From: an uncultured Erythrobacteraceae bacterium | GTDB taxonomy: Bacteria; Pseudomonadota; Alphaproteobacteria; Sphingomonadales; Sphingomonadaceae | Reading direction: 5' to 3' | DNA: 20,454 bases | NCBI GenBank assembly: GCA_950071875.1 | Contig: CATMNW010000015.1 | Span: 1-20,454, forward strand | Shown here: in pieces, positions 1 through 7,399 of the stretch | Layout of the letters: the number at the start of each line of letters is the position of its first letter | Numbering within the stretch: the first letter of the stretch is position 1 | Translations under genes and position numbers: made by a program | Notes under the pieces: generated by a model | Told to the model about the DNA's origin: nothing | The model's input: the letters and a program-made list of their open reading frames with translations, nothing else | Database searches by the model: none

Positions 1-756
1 GTAGATACGTGCCAGCCTCTCCAGATCATCCTGACTGCGCCGCCAGCCACTGTCCTTCATGCCGAGGGGTACGAATATCTTCTCTTGAACATAGTCTGCC
101 AAGGGCTGGCCCGACAGCACTTCTACCAGTCGTCCCTGGACATCCACACCTGCAGAATAGCTCCAGTGTGTACCTGGCTCATGAAGCAATGGGACCTGCG
201 CCAGTTTGATGGAGAATTCGGCGAGCGTATTGTCGGGATCGAGGGGGTCCAGTTCTTCCCACTTGCGGTCAGAGGCGTTCTGCGCCGGACCTTGCGGGCC
301 ATAGCTAAAGCCTGCGGTATGCCGCAGCACATCGCGGATCGTGATCTTGCGCTTCGGAAGTGCGGTTATCGCCTCGCCGCTCTGCGTTTCACCCACCAGC
401 ACCTGCGTCGCAGCATATTCGGGCAAATGCCATTCAAGCGGATCGTCGAGGCCGAATTTGCCCCGTTCCCACAGTTGCATCAGTGCCACGCCGGTGACCG
501 GCTTGGTCATCGAGAATATCTGTATCAGTGTATTGCGCACGAAGGGGCGGCCGTCTTCGCGTGAAGCGTCCCCGGCCGCGTGAAAACACACCTCATCCCC
601 ACGGTGCCAAACCAGCGTCGACGCACCTACGGTACGGCCGCTGGTGACCGCTTCGTCGACGAAGGTGCCAACAGCCGCACAATCGGGCATGAACCCTTCT
701 GCGGCCGCCGGCGCTGTCAAACAAAGCGCAATGCCGGTTAGCGCGTGCCGTATCAT
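1..756 (-). CDS. Exported serine hydrolase, beta-lactamase/class C family, 3' end beyond window
   Basis: The gene starts at ATG 756-754 and stays open to the window edge, giving 252 visible residues and no stop. The N-terminus is a Sec-type signal peptide (MIRHALTGIALCLTAPAAA), so the product is probably periplasmic. Residues 82-85 read S-M-T-K, the SxxK nucleophile and general base of the beta-lactamase/penicillin-binding-protein fold. Tyr200 in W-S-Y-S-A-G is the likely second-motif Tyr, with Ala where many members have Asn. R-H-T-A-G-F (145-150) and P-L-G-M (near 235) are typical of the esterase/EstB and PBP4* type. The third motif (KTG/HxG) lies outside the window. Its ATG overlaps the upstream hydrolase stop in an ATGA tetranucleotide, so the two are probably translated as a pair. 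The substrate cannot be told; an esterase or peptidase is as likely as a beta-lactamase. Confidence 0.88.
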   Translation of the reverse strand, partial: MIRHALTGIALCLTAPAAAEGFMPDCAAVGTFVDEAVTSGRTVGASTLVWHRGDEVCFHAAGDASREDGRPFVRNTLIQIFSMTKPVTGVALMQLWERGKFGLDDPLEWHLPEYAATQVLVGETQSGEAITALPKRKITIRDVLRHTAGFSYGPQGPAQNASDRKWEELDPLDPDNTLAEFSIKLAQVPLLHEPGTHWSYSAGVDVQGRLVEVLSGQPLADYVQEKIFVPLGMKDSGWRRSQDDLERLARIY

Positions 757-1634
757 AGCGCGCTGGCGTAGGTCGCCAGCAGCCTGGCCCAGGCGCGTTC
801 GGCTTCGACCTCGTCGTAAGATGGCGAATCCGGCACGCACCAGCCATGATCGGCGGGATAGACATCGATCTCTGCCGTCGTTCCGATCGCCTCTGCGGAA
901 TTACGCAGAGCCGTTTTGGCATCCGGAGCCTTCGCATCGTCGTTCTGTGCGATAGCAATCAAATAATGTGCATCGGCAATCAGGCGAAGGTGCGGGCTGT
1001 TTTCACCTTCGCTTACGAGGCCGCCACCATGAAAACTGGCACCGGCCTGAATTTTTTCCCCAGACCATGGACCGAGCACGGCGAAGCTACCCGTCATGCA
1101 GTATCCCTGCACGCCGATGCCCCGCTGGCTGTCGACTTCCGGCTGCGCGGATAGCCAGTCCGCTGCACTTGCGTTGTCTGCAGAGATCGTCGCGGCAGTG
1201 AATTTTTCCCGCCACGGCCGCACCTTCTGGAACCCGTCGCTCCCGGCGAAACCCGCAAAATCCTCAAACTGCTGGCCCGCGACGTCACGGTAATAGGGGT
1301 TCGCGAGAAGAACAGCGTACCCAGCGTCGGCCAACCGTTGTGCCATCTGCCGCTTTGCCGGACGGATCCCTGCGATATCGGGCCAGAAGATCACGGCCGG
1401 ATGGCTGCCCGAAGCCGGATGGAAGAATTCGCCGTCCAGTGTTCCGTCGGCAGTCTGGAAGCTCACCTTGCGGCCGCTTCGCAGGTTGGCCGCGTCAGCT
1501 TCGCTGCCTGCAACATCGGGATAAGAATCATATGGAGCACAGGCCACTGCGCCCATCGCCAGTGCACCTCCACCGAACGTCCGACGGCTAAGCTTACTTT
1601 TCGCCCAGCGGGCGAGATCCTGTTCGTCACACAT
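753..1634 (-). CDS. Tat-exported dienelactone hydrolase-family protein
   Basis: A 293-residue alpha/beta hydrolase of the dienelactone hydrolase family. I chose ATG 1634-1632 because a good AGGAG lies 10 bases upstream and MCDE is a familiar start for this group in sphingomonads; the frame stays open further upstream but without conserved-looking sequence. Residues 16-20 read S-R-R-T-F followed by a hydrophobic stretch, a twin-arginine signal. It ends near Cys32 (A-V-A-C), which could be lipidated although the lipobox is not canonical. The nucleophile motif is G-Y-C-M-T-G with Cys179. The other triad members are probably Asp232 or Asp233 and His263 in A-D-H-G-W. Enzymes of this fold hydrolyse cyclic or linear esters, and the natural substrate here is unknown. 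It is first in a two-gene operon with the serine hydrolase and diverges from the PQQ dehydrogenase. Confidence 0.9.
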   Translation of the reverse strand: MCDEQDLARWAKSKLSRRTFGGGALAMGAVACAPYDSYPDVAGSEADAANLRSGRKVSFQTADGTLDGEFFHPASGSHPAVIFWPDIAGIRPAKRQMAQRLADAGYAVLLANPYYRDVAGQQFEDFAGFAGSDGFQKVRPWREKFTAATISADNASAADWLSAQPEVDSQRGIGVQGYCMTGSFAVLGPWSGEKIQAGASFHGGGLVSEGENSPHLRLIADAHYLIAIAQNDDAKAPDAKTALRNSAEAIGTTAEIDVYPADHGWCVPDSPSYDEVEAERAWARLLATYASAL

Positions 1635-1759
1635 AGCTTTGTAACTCCTCATTTCCCGTCGCGGGCAACCTTTGCACTCGCTGCGCATATGGACAAGCCT
1701 TCGCTCTCGCGGCAGGATAGGTTTCATAGAGCGACGCAAATGTCGCCGGGGAGAGAGCG
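1635..1759. promoter_or_regulatory. Divergent intergenic region between hydrolase pair and PQQ dehydrogenase
   Basis: This 125-base gap must hold the promoters of both divergent units. On the plus strand TGGACA at 1690-1695 resembles a -35 box, but the -10 at normal spacing (CAGGAT, 1713-1718) is poor, so this is only a candidate. Ribosome binding sites are visible at both ends: AGGAG for the minus gene and GGGGAGAG before the ATG at 1760. I see no convincing operator. Confidence 0.35.
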
Positions 1760-3919
1760 ATGAGAGGGATCGGTTGGGCGGCACTGGCCGCGCTTGCACT
1801 ATCGGGATGCAACATGGGCGCTGCCGAGGCGCCCGAAGGCGGGATCGATAATCTGCGCCTGATCAATGCGGGTGAAGATTCTGCCAACTGGATAACCCAC
1901 GGCGGCACCTATGCAGAGCAACGGTTCTCTCCGCTCGATCAGGTCAACCGCGAAAGCGTGGGCGAGCTCGGCCTTGCCTGGTATGCCGACATGGATACCG
2001 CCCGCGGTCAGGAAGCGACCCCGCTGGTCATGGATGGCAAGCTCTATGTCACCAGTGCCTGGAGCAAGGTCTTTGCCTTCGATGCCGCGACGGGTGAACC
2101 GCTTTGGAACTACGACCCGCAGGTTCCGGGCGAAACCGGCGTCAAGGTATGCTGCGATGTCGTCAATCGCGGCCTTGCGGCATGGGGCGAGCATCTGTTT
2201 CTGGGTACGCTCGACGGGCGCCTTGTGGCCCTCGACCGTGACACGGGCGAGGTAGCCTGGGAGAAAGTGACAGTCGATCAGGATCAGAGCTATTCGATAA
2301 CCGGCGCGCCACGCGTCGTGGACGGCAAGGTACTGATCGGGAATGGCGGCGCGGAATTCGGCGTCCGTGGATATATCGCCGCGTATGATGCCGAAGACGG
2401 TGAAGAACTGTGGCGGTTCTATACGGTACCCGGCGATGAGGGCGTCGATGCGCCTGAATATCTGAAAAAAGCCGCGCAGACCTGGAGCGGCGACGTTCTG
2501 GGAAGCGATAGCGGCATCGGCGGGGGCGGCACGGTCTGGGATTCCATGGCCTATGATCCGGATCTCGACCTGCTGTACTTCGGCGTCGGAAACGGATCCC
2601 CTTGGAATCGTGCATATCGCAGCCCAGGTGCCGACGGCACGGGCGAAGGCGACAATCTTTACCTTTCCAGTATCGTGGCCATCCGACCCGATACGGGCGA
2701 GTATGTCTGGCATTACCAGACCACGCCGGGAGAGACATGGGATTTCACTGCTACGCAGCACATCATACTTGCCGATATGAAAATCGACGGGCGCGAACGA
2801 CAGGTGCTGATGCAGGCGCCCAAGAACGGCTTCTTCTACGTACTCGACCGCGCAACCGGCGAGTTCATCAGCGCAGAACCATATATTCCCCTGAACTGGG
2901 CGACCGGCATGGACGAGAACGGTCGGCCAATCCAAAATCCCGAGACGCGGATCGATATAACCGGCGAACCCGCTCTGGTCATGCCGGGCCCGTTGGGCGG
3001 GCACAACTGGCACCCGATGGCCTATCATCCGAGCGAGAACCTAGTTTACATCCCCGCCTTCGAAGCCGCGATGCTCTATGCACCCGAGGCTAACTGGAAG
3101 CCCGATCGCCAGCGAGGTTTCAATGTCGGTTTCGACCTAGGGGCGGGCGACCTGCCTCCCGACATGGGCATACGTCGCGAGGTACAAGGTACGATCAAGG
3201 GCAAATTGGTAGCCTGGGACCCGGTCAATCAGGAAGCCAAGTGGACGGTCGATCACCCTGGCCCCTGGAATGGGGGCGTCTTGGCCACCGGTGGCGGGTT
3301 GGTTTTCCAAGGCAACTCGGGCAGCGAGTTTTCCGCCTATGACAGTTCGACCGGCAACAAGCTCTGGAGCTTCGCCGCCCAGACCGGTGTGGTCGCTCCG
3401 CCGATCACCTACACGGTCAATGGCGAGCAATATGTGGCGGTTCTTGCGGGATGGGGAGGAGCTTTCGCGCTTTCGGCAGACGGAACGCTGATCGATCAGA
3501 TGCACCCGGTCCGTAACATCAGCCGACTGCTCGTATTCAGGATCGGTGGAGAGGCGCAGCTTCCCCCAGAGCCCGAATTGGCGGCCGCTCCGCTCGACCC
3601 GCCCCCCAGCCGGGCCAGTGCCGCGACCATCGAATTCGGCCGTACCAAATATGCCCGTTATTGCGCTGTGTGCCACGCACCTGGCGCCGTCGGCTCCACC
3701 GTTCTGCCAGATCTGCGTCGTTCGGGTGCGCTCGACAACCGGCAGGCATGGCAGCAAATCGTGCATGACGGTGCGCTGGTAGAAAACGGGATGGCCAGCT
3801 TCAAAGGCTCGTTAACGCCCGAGGAGATCGAGGCCATTCGTGCCTATGTCATCAAGCGCGCGAACGAGGACAAGGGGATGGAAAACAGCCTCGCGAACAA
3901 ACAGGTCGCGAGCCGTTGA
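1760..3919 (+). CDS. PQQ-dependent quinohaemoprotein alcohol dehydrogenase, putative lipoprotein
   Basis: A 719-residue type II-like quinohaemoprotein that oxidises alcohols in the periplasm and passes electrons from PQQ to its own haem c. An eight-bladed propeller spans about 35-580. Hallmarks are vicinal Cys131-Cys132 (V-C-C-D), which form the disulfide over PQQ; Glu199 and Asn278 as likely calcium ligands; W-D-F-T with Asp328 as catalytic base; and repeated W-docking strands such as G-N-K-L-W. A cytochrome c domain follows, with C-A-V-C-H at 635-639 and Met678 as probable axial ligand. The N-terminus ends in L-S-G-C (Cys17), a good lipobox, so the enzyme is probably membrane-anchored, whereas classical type II enzymes are soluble. 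The ATG at 1760 has GGGGAGAG just upstream. No PQQ synthesis gene or separate cytochrome gene lies nearby. The alcohol substrate cannot be deduced. Confidence 0.95.
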   Translation: MRGIGWAALAALALSGCNMGAAEAPEGGIDNLRLINAGEDSANWITHGGTYAEQRFSPLDQVNRESVGELGLAWYADMDTARGQEATPLVMDGKLYVTSAWSKVFAFDAATGEPLWNYDPQVPGETGVKVCCDVVNRGLAAWGEHLFLGTLDGRLVALDRDTGEVAWEKVTVDQDQSYSITGAPRVVDGKVLIGNGGAEFGVRGYIAAYDAEDGEELWRFYTVPGDEGVDAPEYLKKAAQTWSGDVLGSDSGIGGGGTVWDSMAYDPDLDLLYFGVGNGSPWNRAYRSPGADGTGEGDNLYLSSIVAIRPDTGEYVWHYQTTPGETWDFTATQHIILADMKIDGRERQVLMQAPKNGFFYVLDRATGEFISAEPYIPLNWATGMDENGRPIQNPETRIDITGEPALVMPGPLGGHNWHPMAYHPSENLVYIPAFEAAMLYAPEANWKPDRQRGFNVGFDLGAGDLPPDMGIRREVQGTIKGKLVAWDPVNQEAKWTVDHPGPWNGGVLATGGGLVFQGNSGSEFSAYDSSTGNKLWSFAAQTGVVAPPITYTVNGEQYVAVLAGWGGAFALSADGTLIDQMHPVRNISRLLVFRIGGEAQLPPEPELAAAPLDPPPSRASAATIEFGRTKYARYCAVCHAPGAVGSTVLPDLRRSGALDNRQAWQQIVHDGALVENGMASFKGSLTPEEIEAIRAYVIKRANEDKGMENSLANKQVASR

Positions 3920-4774
3920 TCAGCCCTTGAAAACCACAGTTCGCTGACCGTTCAGGAGTACGCGTTCTTCGAGGTGCAGCCGAACAGCTTCGGCCAGCAC
4001 GCGGCTTTCGATATCGCGGCCTTTGCGCACCAACTCATCGGGTGTGTCGGCATGACCGATGCTTTCTGCATCCTGATGAATAATCGGCCCTTCATCCAGG
4101 TCGGTCGTCACGTAATGCGCACTTGCGCCGATCATCTTGACGCCACGCTCATACGCCTGGTGGTAAGGTTTTGCGCCCTTGAAACCGGGCAGGAAACTGT
4201 GATGGATGTTGATGCACCGTCCTGCAAAAAACGCCGCCTGCTCGTCCGAAAGAATCTGCATATACCGCGCAAGCACGACCAGTTCGGCCCCTGACTCCTC
4301 CGCGACCGTGCGAACCTGCGATTCCTGCGAAGCCTTGGTGTCGCGAGATATCGGAAAGTGATGGAAGGGAATATCACCCAGATGGGTGTGCTCGATCGCT
4401 TCGCGAGGATGATTGGAAACGATCGCAACAGGCTCCATCGGCATTTCGCCAATGCGCCAGCGATAGAGCAGATCGGCAAGGCAGTGATCGAACTTGCTGA
4501 CCATGAGCATGACGCGGCGTGGCCGGTCGCGAAGGGCCAGCTTCCAGTCCATTGCATACTCGGCCGCGAGCGGCGCGAATTCGTTACGGATGGCGTCGCG
4601 CGTCGACACGCCAGGGTCAAATTCTACACGCATGAAGAACGCATCGCTCAACCGGTCGTTGAATTGCTGCGCTTCAAGAATGTTTCCACCACGCTCGAAC
4701 AGGAATGACGATACGCGGGCTGTAATGCCGGGCCTGTCAGTACAGGAAAGGGTCAGGACGAGTGGTTCGGACAT
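3920..4774 (-). CDS. purU: Formyltetrahydrofolate deformylase
   Basis: A 284-residue cytosolic enzyme that hydrolyses 10-formyl-tetrahydrofolate to tetrahydrofolate and formate. An N-terminal ACT domain (about 5-80; L-S-C-T-D-R-P-G-I) is the known regulatory part of the family. The C-terminal formyltransferase fold carries I-N-I-H-H-S-F-L-P with Asn189 and His191, and L-D-E-G-P with Asp227, matching the Asn-His-Asp triad of the PurN/PurU family. Length is normal (E. coli about 280). It is the last gene of the minus-strand run from lysC, 69 bases after the 114-residue gene. Its stop codon abuts the convergent dehydrogenase stop with no base between them. Together with purT in the same run it suggests formate made here is reused in purine synthesis. 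Confidence 0.96.
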   Translation of the reverse strand: MSEPLVLTLSCTDRPGITARVSSFLFERGGNILEAQQFNDRLSDAFFMRVEFDPGVSTRDAIRNEFAPLAAEYAMDWKLALRDRPRRVMLMVSKFDHCLADLLYRWRIGEMPMEPVAIVSNHPREAIEHTHLGDIPFHHFPISRDTKASQESQVRTVAEESGAELVVLARYMQILSDEQAAFFAGRCINIHHSFLPGFKGAKPYHQAYERGVKMIGASAHYVTTDLDEGPIIHQDAESIGHADTPDELVRKGRDIESRVLAEAVRLHLEERVLLNGQRTVVFKG

Positions 4775-4843
4775 GCATTCTCATGTCCCGCCTTCCCGCC
4801 TCGGCGCAAGAGCAAACCCGCTAGGGGATGCGCAATCGGCGCT

Positions 4844-5188
4844 TCAGTCCAGCTCGAAAACGACCTCGCGCATGCCCGCTTCGAGCAATGCGGTTTCGAG
4901 GATGCCGCGCGCAGCGAGGCCCAGATCCACTTCGCAACTGACCACGCGGGCGATCGGATCGCGCAGCGAAAAGCCGCCCGAAGCTATCACCTGCCGAATT
5001 GCGCGCACAATTGTATCTTCGAGGTAGCGGGGATTGGCCACGATCGAGGCATCCGAGGAGAAGGCATAGGTTGCCTTCTGGTCGACGAAAGTTTCGGTCG
5101 GCGCGTGCGTTACCTGTACCCTGTCGCGAAAGATGGCGACATCCAGGTCCAGTCGGTGGATCACGCCCACGCCATCAGCGCCGCGCAA
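4844..5188 (-). CDS. Conserved-looking 114-residue protein of unknown function
   Basis: I do not recognise this protein with confidence. The start is a TTG at 5188-5186, inside the 3' end of the upstream flavoprotein gene (14-base overlap). It is preferred because GAGGA lies six bases upstream; GTG codons at residues 7 and 9 are alternatives. The product is soluble, with no signal peptide or membrane segment. A strand-rich N-terminus (D-L-D-V-A-I-F) is followed by a helix around R-Y-L-E-D-T-I-V-R-A-I and a second strand-helix unit. The size and alternating pattern are loosely like the FolB/dihydroneopterin aldolase fold, which would suit the folate-linked neighbour purU, but no catalytic residues can be matched, so no function is assigned. 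Overlap and codon use comparable to neighbours support a real, co-translated gene. Confidence 0.75.
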   Translation of the reverse strand: MRGADGVGVIHRLDLDVAIFRDRVQVTHAPTETFVDQKATYAFSSDASIVANPRYLEDTIVRAIRQVIASGGFSLRDPIARVVSCEVDLGLAARGILETALLEAGMREVVFELD

Positions 5189-6191
5189 GCGCGTCCTCGC
5201 TCTGGCTCATCAGCTTTTCGATGATCACTGCGACCGGTTCTTCTTCCTTGAGCATGCCGACCGACTGGCCTGCCATCAGGCTGCCATTTTCCACATCGCC
5301 ATCGATCACTGCGCGGCGCAGGGCGCCGGCCCAGTAATGTTCGATCTGCAATTGCGCTTCGTTCATCGCGATTTCCTCGCGATCCAGAACGCCCGCAACT
5401 TCGATCTGTTTGCGAGTGAATGCCTCGGTCCCCTTGTTCTTCAGCGCTCGAACCGGAATTACCGGAAGGCGCTCGTCGACCTGGACACTGGTTACCGCAT
5501 CGCGCGCATTGGCGCGAAAGAAGGCTTTCTTGAAGTCGGGATGGGCAATGCTTTCCTGGGCGCAGGCAAAGCGCGTACCGAGCTGGACCCCCGCTGCACC
5601 CATTTCAAGGTAACCGGCAATCGCATTACCGCGGCCGATGCCGCCGGCGACGAAGATCAGATGGTCCTCGGCCAGTTCGGGTAGCATTTCCTGTGCAAGG
5701 ACACTGGTCGAAACGGGTCCGATATGGCCGCCCGCTTCCATGCCCTCGATGACCAGCGCATTAGCTCCGGAACGCAAGAGCTTTTTCGCCAGCGCGAGTA
5801 CAGGTGCAAAGCAGATCACCTTGGCAGGGCTTGATCCGCCCTTGATCGCTTCGACACTGCCTTTTGGCGGGATGCCCCCGGCAAGAACGACATGGCTGAC
5901 GCCCGCACGGTCGCAGACTTCGATCAGGTCGAAAAGCTGGGGATGCATGGTGATGAGGTTTACACCGAAGGGCTTGTCCGTGAGCTTCTGGGTTTCGGCG
6001 ATCTCGGTTTCGAGCAATTCGGGCGTCATTGCTCCGCATGCAATCACGCCAAAGCCGCCGGCGTTGGAAATTGCTGACACGAGATTGCGTTCGGAAACCC
6101 AGCTCATCGCACCGCACAGGATTGCAGTTTCGCTGCCGAGGAAATCTGCACCGCGCTGCATCAGGCGGCTCGTCTTGGGGTAAGTCGTCAT
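5175..6191 (-). CDS. Nitronate monooxygenase/FabK-like FMN enzyme
   Basis: A 338-residue TIM-barrel flavoprotein of the family that includes nitronate monooxygenases (2-nitropropane dioxygenase) and the enoyl-ACP reductase FabK. E-G-M-E-A-G-G-H-I-G at 149-158 contains the conserved catalytic-position His156. A-G-G-I-G-R-G (about 184-190) and Q-L-G-T-R-F further on are FMN phosphate-binding features. An early C-G-A-M-S segment (26-30) is typical of the first strand. I chose ATG 6191-6189 (MTTYPKTSR) over an upstream TTG that adds 12 residues without conserved-looking character; no strong ribosome site is visible for either. It sits between purT (47 bases upstream) and the 114-residue gene, which it overlaps by 14 bases. 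The sequence alone does not separate a detoxifying nitronate oxidase from a fatty-acid reductase. Confidence 0.88.
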   Translation of the reverse strand: MTTYPKTSRLMQRGADFLGSETAILCGAMSWVSERNLVSAISNAGGFGVIACGAMTPELLETEIAETQKLTDKPFGVNLITMHPQLFDLIEVCDRAGVSHVVLAGGIPPKGSVEAIKGGSSPAKVICFAPVLALAKKLLRSGANALVIEGMEAGGHIGPVSTSVLAQEMLPELAEDHLIFVAGGIGRGNAIAGYLEMGAAGVQLGTRFACAQESIAHPDFKKAFFRANARDAVTSVQVDERLPVIPVRALKNKGTEAFTRKQIEVAGVLDREEIAMNEAQLQIEHYWAGALRRAVIDGDVENGSLMAGQSVGMLKEEEPVAVIIEKLMSQSEDALARR

Positions 6192-6238
6192 GCACCGGCG
6201 CTTAAGGCCGACGGGCACGTGCGGCAAGCGGCGAAGCG

Positions 6239-7399
6239 TCAGTCGCCGTAAACGATCCTGACCTTGTGGGCCGCATCCCGCGCAACGCGGCGGGCCGCGT
6301 CGGTATCGCCTGCCGTCGCCAGCGCAACGCCCATTCGTCGATAGGGCTGGCTGGTGGGCTTGCCGAAGATGCGCACATCCGCACCCCCCGCCATCGCCTC
6401 GGCCAGCCCTTCGTAAGACAGCGAGCCACTGTCGCGCTCTGCCAGGATCACCGCGCTCGCAGCTGGCCGGGCACGCAGCTCGGTTGGAACCGGAAGCCCC
6501 ATCACGGCGCGCGCGTGAAGGTCGAATTCGGTAAGGTTCTGGCTAACCAGTGTTACCATGCCGGTGTCATGCGGGCGGGGACTGAGTTCGGAAAAAATGA
6601 CCTCTTCCCCTTTGACGAAGAATTCCACCCCGAACAGCCCGTGTCCGCCCAACTCGTTCACGACACTTGTGGCCATGGCCTGCGCCTTGGCGATGGCGGC
6701 ATCGGACATCGGCGTGGGCTGCCAGCTTTCCTGATAATCGCCGCGCTCCTGCCGGTGGCCGATCGGCGGGCAGAAGGTTATGCCATCCTTGTGCCGAACT
6801 GTGAGCAATGTGATTTCGTAATCGAAATCGATAAATTGCTCGACGATCACGCGCTGGCGATCACCGCGCATATTGGCATGGGCATAGTCCCATGCAGCTT
6901 CGAGGTCTTCTTCGCGGCGAACTGTCGACTGACCCTTGCCCGAGGAGGACATCACCGGTTTGATGACACAGGGCAAACCTGTGTGCTGTGCCGCTGCGAA
7001 TACCTCTTCGAGGTTTTTGGCATAACGGTATTTGGACACTGCCAAGCCAAGCTCGTTCGCAGCGAGATCGCGTATCGCATCCCGATTCATTGTCAGCTGC
7101 GCCGCGCGCGCCGACGGTACGACGGTAAACCCCTCCTCCTCCAGCTCGGCCAGCACGGACGTCCGTATCGCTTCGATTTCGGGGACAATGTAATCCGGGC
7201 GGTGCTTTTCGGCAGCTTCGCGCAGCTTTTCACCATCGAGCATGGAAAAGACCTCGCACGTGTCGGCCAGCTGCATCGCGGGCGCATCGGCATAGGCATC
7301 GCAGGCTATCACGTAGGCACCCAGGCGTTTTGCCGAAATGACGAATTCGCGCCCGAGCTCACCCGAGCCGAGCAGCAATATCCACGCCGTATGGCTCAC
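6239..7399 (-). CDS. purT: Formate-dependent phosphoribosylglycinamide formyltransferase
   Basis: A 386-residue ATP-grasp enzyme that makes formyl-GAR from GAR, ATP and formate, the folate-independent form of purine step three. An N-terminal dinucleotide-like loop, L-L-G-S-G-E-L-G-R-E, is followed by the ATP-grasp core with P-V-M-S-S-S-G-K-G-Q-S (about 153-163). Metal-binding E-F-F ... F-S-E-L-S-P-R-P-H-D-T-G comes later, all characteristic of PurT. Length agrees with E. coli (392). It begins with GTG at 7399-7397, which overlaps the lysC TGA in a GTGA tetranucleotide, so translation is probably coupled to lysC. PurU, encoded two genes further on, makes formate, the co-substrate of this enzyme. 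Confidence 0.96.
   Translation of the reverse strand: MSHTAWILLLGSGELGREFVISAKRLGAYVIACDAYADAPAMQLADTCEVFSMLDGEKLREAAEKHRPDYIVPEIEAIRTSVLAELEEEGFTVVPSARAAQLTMNRDAIRDLAANELGLAVSKYRYAKNLEEVFAAAQHTGLPCVIKPVMSSSGKGQSTVRREEDLEAAWDYAHANMRGDRQRVIVEQFIDFDYEITLLTVRHKDGITFCPPIGHRQERGDYQESWQPTPMSDAAIAKAQAMATSVVNELGGHGLFGVEFFVKGEEVIFSELSPRPHDTGMVTLVSQNLTEFDLHARAVMGLPVPTELRARPAASAVILAERDSGSLSYEGLAEAMAGGADVRIFGKPTSQPYRRMGVALATAGDTDAARRVARDAAHKVRIVYGD

Noticed and set aside
1799..3028. 409-codon minus-strand frame inside the PQQ dehydrogenase gene.
   Set aside because: The plus strand encodes a complete quinohaemoprotein across the same bases; the minus frame has no family features.
6214..6223. GCACGTGC palindrome between purT and the flavoprotein gene as a regulator site.
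   Set aside because: An eight-base palindrome is expected by chance at this GC content, and it lies inside an apparent operon.
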